A stretch of 7,551 nt of DNA from Planctomycetaceae bacterium (GTDB lineage: Bacteria; Planctomycetota; Planctomycetia; Pirellulales; Pirellulaceae): assembly GCA_003501565.1 (NCBI GenBank), contig DNPC01000587.1, forward strand, positions 1,128 to 8,678. The letters are read 5' to 3'. Position 1 is the first letter of the stretch, and each line of letters opens with the position of its first letter. The position numbers and the translations under genes were made by a program. The notes beneath the pieces were generated by a model. It worked only from the letters and a program-made list of their open reading frames with translations. It made no database searches and was not told where the DNA came from. This document shows, one piece after another, positions 5,197 through 7,551 of the stretch.

Positions 5197-6834
5197 ATGA
5201 TTCAGGATATCGCATTCAACAAGTTTGACGATACTCAGATGTCCGCCATTACACGAATTGGCGAACGTGTTGAGTTTACTGCCAACGAAGTGATGATTGC
5301 CGGCGGCCAGAAAGACTATCCCTTCTTCGTTGTCCAGACGGGTGAGATCGACATCTACGAGGCCGACGGAGATCACAGTACGTTGATCGCGACCCACGGG
5401 CCTCGCGAGTTTTCCGGCGACGTGGACATGCTGACTGGGCGTTCGACGATCTTCACTGCGATCGCCCGGTCCGACGGAGTAGCTTACCGACTGTGTGCGG
5501 TGCGGCTAAGGCGTCTACTGGCCGAGTGTCCCAGGGTGAGTGAAACGCTCCTGAACGCATTTCAAACGCGTCGCGAGATGCTAGCCGATCTGCCAATAAC
5601 TGGCGTACGCGTGATTGGCGAAGTTGACACGGTGGAAGTGGGGCGGCTGCGCGAATTTTTGTACAAGAATCACGTGCCACATAGTTTCTATGATTCGGTA
5701 AGCCAAAGTGGCATAGAACAACTGGAGCAGCTGGGAGCGAGTCAATTGGAGCTGCCGGTTGTGCGCTGCAACGGCAAAACGATCGGCAATCCCGCGCTCG
5801 AGCGACTAGCCGAGTGTATCGGCATCAACCGAAAGGTCGACGGTCAGCACTTCGATCTTGTCGTTGTGGGAAGTGGTCCAGCTGGCCTGGCTGCAGCCGT
5901 GTATGCCGCCAGCGAAGGAATTGACGTGCTAGTCGTCGATAGCGTTGGGCCTGGCGGACAAGCCGGTAGTAGCTCGAAAATCGAGAACTTTATCGGTTTT
6001 CCTTCGGGGCTGTCAGGGAGTCAATTGGCGGAACGTGGATATCTGCAAGCGCTCAAATTTGGTGCAAAGTTTGTTGCTCCGGTGACGGTACAGGCCATCG
6101 AGACAGATGCTGCAGGTGTTCATCGACTAACACTATCCGGGAACCAGGCGATAACAGCGCGATGCGTGTTGGTAGCTACTGGCGTCTCCTATCGTCAGCT
6201 CGATTTGCCGGGTTGCTCGCGATTTGAGGGAGCTGGCGTCTACTACGCTGCGACCAGCGTCGAGGCTCGTGTTTGTGAGAACTCTACGGCGGTCGTCGTG
6301 GGTGGCGGTAACTCGGCCGGACAAGCCGCGATGTACCTTGCCGAACACGCCGGTGCTGTCAAGTTACTGATTCGTGGCGACGATCTTCGCAAGAGCATGT
6401 CGGAGTATCTCTGCGGTCGGATCGAGAACCACCCCAACATCGAGCTGCTAAAACATACCGAAGTAGCTGAGATACTGGGTGAAAAAAGTGTTCGCTCTGT
6501 CCGTCTGGTCAATAATCAGACCGGCGAAGCGCAGCAGATCGAGTGTGCGGGCTTGTTCATCTTTATTGGAGCCCGCCCTCACACCGATTGGCTGCCAGAT
6601 GAAGTGCTCCTTGATGAAAAGGGATTTGTTTTGACCGGTTCAAGTTTTATGGTCAACGAAGAACTACGCAGTCGTTGGCAAAAGGATCGGCCGCCATGTG
6701 ATCTCGAATCCACCGTCCCCGGCGTCATGGCCTGTGGCGACGTTCGCTCTGGTACAACCAAGCGATGTGGCTTTGCCGTCGGCGATGGCTCACTGGCCGT
6801 CGCCTGTGTCCACCGCTTCCTGGGCGAACAATAA
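5197..6834 (+). CDS. CNB-glutaredoxin-like-thioredoxin reductase-like flavoprotein fusion
   Basis: This 545-residue three-part protein resembles entries named cyclic nucleotide-binding domain-containing thioredoxin-disulfide reductase. In residues counted from ATG 5197, about 5-120 form a CNB/Crp-like beta-roll (FFVVQTGEIDIYE, then FSGDVDMLTGRSTIFTAIA in the phosphate-binding-cassette position). About 136-212 form a glutaredoxin/thioredoxin-like fold with no CxxC (LREFLYKNHVPHSFYD, LPVVRCNGKTIGNP). About 219-545 form a thioredoxin-reductase-type core, with FAD motif GSGPAG (225-230), second Rossmann motif GGGNSAG (369-375) for NAD(P)H, and the C-terminal FAD motif ACGDVRSG (512-519). The CxxC that true thioredoxin reductases carry before the second Rossmann motif is replaced by TSVEARVC, with one Cys only. 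It is therefore probably not a standard thioredoxin reductase; electrons may go to another acceptor, or the protein may act as a sensor. A TTG at 5182 would add 5 residues, but it lies within the palindrome; ATG 5197 has GAAG 5 bases upstream. Confidence 0.9.
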   Translation: MIQDIAFNKFDDTQMSAITRIGERVEFTANEVMIAGGQKDYPFFVVQTGEIDIYEADGDHSTLIATHGPREFSGDVDMLTGRSTIFTAIARSDGVAYRLCAVRLRRLLAECPRVSETLLNAFQTRREMLADLPITGVRVIGEVDTVEVGRLREFLYKNHVPHSFYDSVSQSGIEQLEQLGASQLELPVVRCNGKTIGNPALERLAECIGINRKVDGQHFDLVVVGSGPAGLAAAVYAASEGIDVLVVDSVGPGGQAGSSSKIENFIGFPSGLSGSQLAERGYLQALKFGAKFVAPVTVQAIETDAAGVHRLTLSGNQAITARCVLVATGVSYRQLDLPGCSRFEGAGVYYAATSVEARVCENSTAVVVGGGNSAGQAAMYLAEHAGAVKLLIRGDDLRKSMSEYLCGRIENHPNIELLKHTEVAEILGEKSVRSVRLVNNQTGEAQQIECAGLFIFIGARPHTDWLPDEVLLDEKGFVLTGSSFMVNEELRSRWQKDRPPCDLESTVPGVMACGDVRSGTTKRCGFAVGDGSLAVACVHRFLGEQ

Positions 6835-6907
6835 CAATCCACGCCTATCGGGATAAATTGGGATGCTGTTTGTAGGAATCGCCTGGCAGTTCATTACTTG
6901 GAATCAG
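6835..6907. other. Short intergenic gap
   Basis: These 73 bases separate the flavoprotein stop from the start of the secreted phosphatase-family gene. I see no terminator hairpin and no convincing promoter. The two genes face the same way and could share a transcript. Confidence 0.5.
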
Positions 6908-7551
6908 ATGAATAAGCTCCGTTTTTTCGTCGTACTTACCTTCGTGATCCTCGCCGGAGGAGCCAGTGCGGATGAAGCTGCAACAAACCTAACATCGTTC
7001 CGGGCGATGACCTGGAATATTTGGCACGGAGGGCGCGAAGATGGAAAGGATGTCGGACCAGAGCGAGTGGTCGACATCATTCGCCAGTCGAAAGCTGACA
7101 TTGTCGCGATGCAGGAAACCTACGGATCCGGTCAGCTAATATCAGAAGCTCTTCAGTTCGAGTTTCATCCTCGCGGCACGAACGTATCGATACACAGTCG
7201 ATACCCGATCGTTGAGGACATCTCCGTCTTTGAAGAATTCAAGTGCGTGGGGGCTCTGGTCGAACTGCCTGGTGGTGAAAAGATCGCGTTTTACAGCCTG
7301 TGGCTCCCGTACGATGAAGATATCTGGCTGCCCCGGAGTCGCGAGAAATACAACGATCAGCAACTGACCAGCAAATGCGACGTTTCGGCAGACGATCTTC
7401 GCAAGATCTTGAAACTGATCGAGCAAAGGCTGTCGGACGCCAAGTATGACGGTATCGATTTGTTTATCGCTGGCGATTTCAATTCGATGTCCCACTTGGA
7501 TTACACCGATGTGAATCGTGATCAATTTGGCCATAGCGTGAAATGGCCAAC
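6908..7551 (+). CDS. Secreted endonuclease/exonuclease/phosphatase-family protein, 3'-truncated by window
   Basis: An open frame of 214 codons runs off the window end. Residues 1-21 look like a Sec signal peptide: MNKLRFF, a hydrophobic core (VVLTFVILAGG), then ASA before Asp22, so the protein is probably exported. The mature part begins with TWNIWHGG (Asn37) and has MQET (Glu70), SIHSRYPI (about 94-101) and AGDFNS (Asp190, Asn192), which are the Mg2+-binding and catalytic landmarks of the EEP/DNase I-like phosphoesterase fold. The final Asp-His motif would lie past the window end. The segment where DNase I has a catalytic His reads FYSLWLPYD here, so that His seems to be replaced by Trp132. 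The substrate (nucleic acid, lipid phosphate or other phosphodiester) cannot be assigned. An in-frame ATG at 6863 would add 15 residues, but the signal peptide favours 6908. The RBS is weak (GGAA at 6900-6903). Confidence 0.85.
   Translation, partial: MNKLRFFVVLTFVILAGGASADEAATNLTSFRAMTWNIWHGGREDGKDVGPERVVDIIRQSKADIVAMQETYGSGQLISEALQFEFHPRGTNVSIHSRYPIVEDISVFEEFKCVGALVELPGGEKIAFYSLWLPYDEDIWLPRSREKYNDQQLTSKCDVSADDLRKILKLIEQRLSDAKYDGIDLFIAGDFNSMSHLDYTDVNRDQFGHSVKWP

Noticed and set aside
5161..5397. A 79-codon upstream extension of the patatin frame on the minus strand
   Set aside because: It is fully antisense to the N-terminal part of the CNB-flavoprotein, shows no patatin similarity, and the family core starts right after the ATG at 5160.
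4153..6834. A CBASS phage-defence operon
   Set aside because: Patatin and a nucleotide-binding domain are suggestive, but there is no CD-NTase, E1/E2/JAB or HORMA gene, and the nucleotide-binding domain is fused to a flavoprotein. It is kept only as a speculative finding.
6863..6907. Upstream in-frame ATG for the EEP-family gene
   Set aside because: It would place 15 residues, including two Trp, before a clean signal peptide that starts at 6908.

Overview
The window looks like chromosomal DNA from a planctomycete, probably a relative of Rhodopirellula/Blastopirellula. The main reasons are an extracytoplasmic-function (ECF) sigma factor of the Sigma70_ECF / 'sigma-70 X6' type followed 10 bases later by a transmembrane Ser/Thr kinase with a long TPR tail (a pairing that is abundant in Planctomycetes), mid-range GC, and weak or absent Shine-Dalgarno sites at several starts. 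This assignment rests on gene content and family knowledge, not on a database search.

Layout, left to right. (1) 35-664, minus strand: an intact YcaC-type isochorismatase-fold hydrolase. (2) 665-933: a divergent intergenic region with six 14-base tandem repeats (707-790) and a small palindrome over the ycaC ribosome binding site. (3) 934-1527 and 1538-4075, plus strand: ECF sigma factor, then a membrane Ser/Thr kinase with TPRs, almost certainly one transcript. (4) 4076-4170: a short convergent junction packed with overlapping, mutually exclusive inverted repeats. (5) 4153-5160, minus strand: a patatin-like phospholipase with an intact Ser-Asp dyad. (6) 5161-5196: a 36-base divergent gap holding a perfect palindrome, TTCGTT-G-AACGAA. 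(7) 5197-6834, plus strand: a three-part protein made of a cyclic-nucleotide-binding domain, a glutaredoxin-like domain without CxxC, and a thioredoxin-reductase-type flavoprotein core that also lacks the usual CxxC. (8) 6908 to the window end, plus strand: a secreted endonuclease/exonuclease/phosphatase-family protein, cut off by the window edge.

Two functional units stand out. The sigma factor and kinase form a signalling cassette: the kinase probably senses or scaffolds through its TPR tail and controls its partner sigma factor in place of a classical anti-sigma factor (inference). The patatin and the CNB-flavoprotein share one very small promoter region and so are probably co-regulated. 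That suggests a link between membrane-lipid hydrolysis and a nucleotide-gated or redox-sensing flavoprotein. This is the least explained part of the window. I saw no tRNA, rRNA, CRISPR array, insertion sequence or phage gene.
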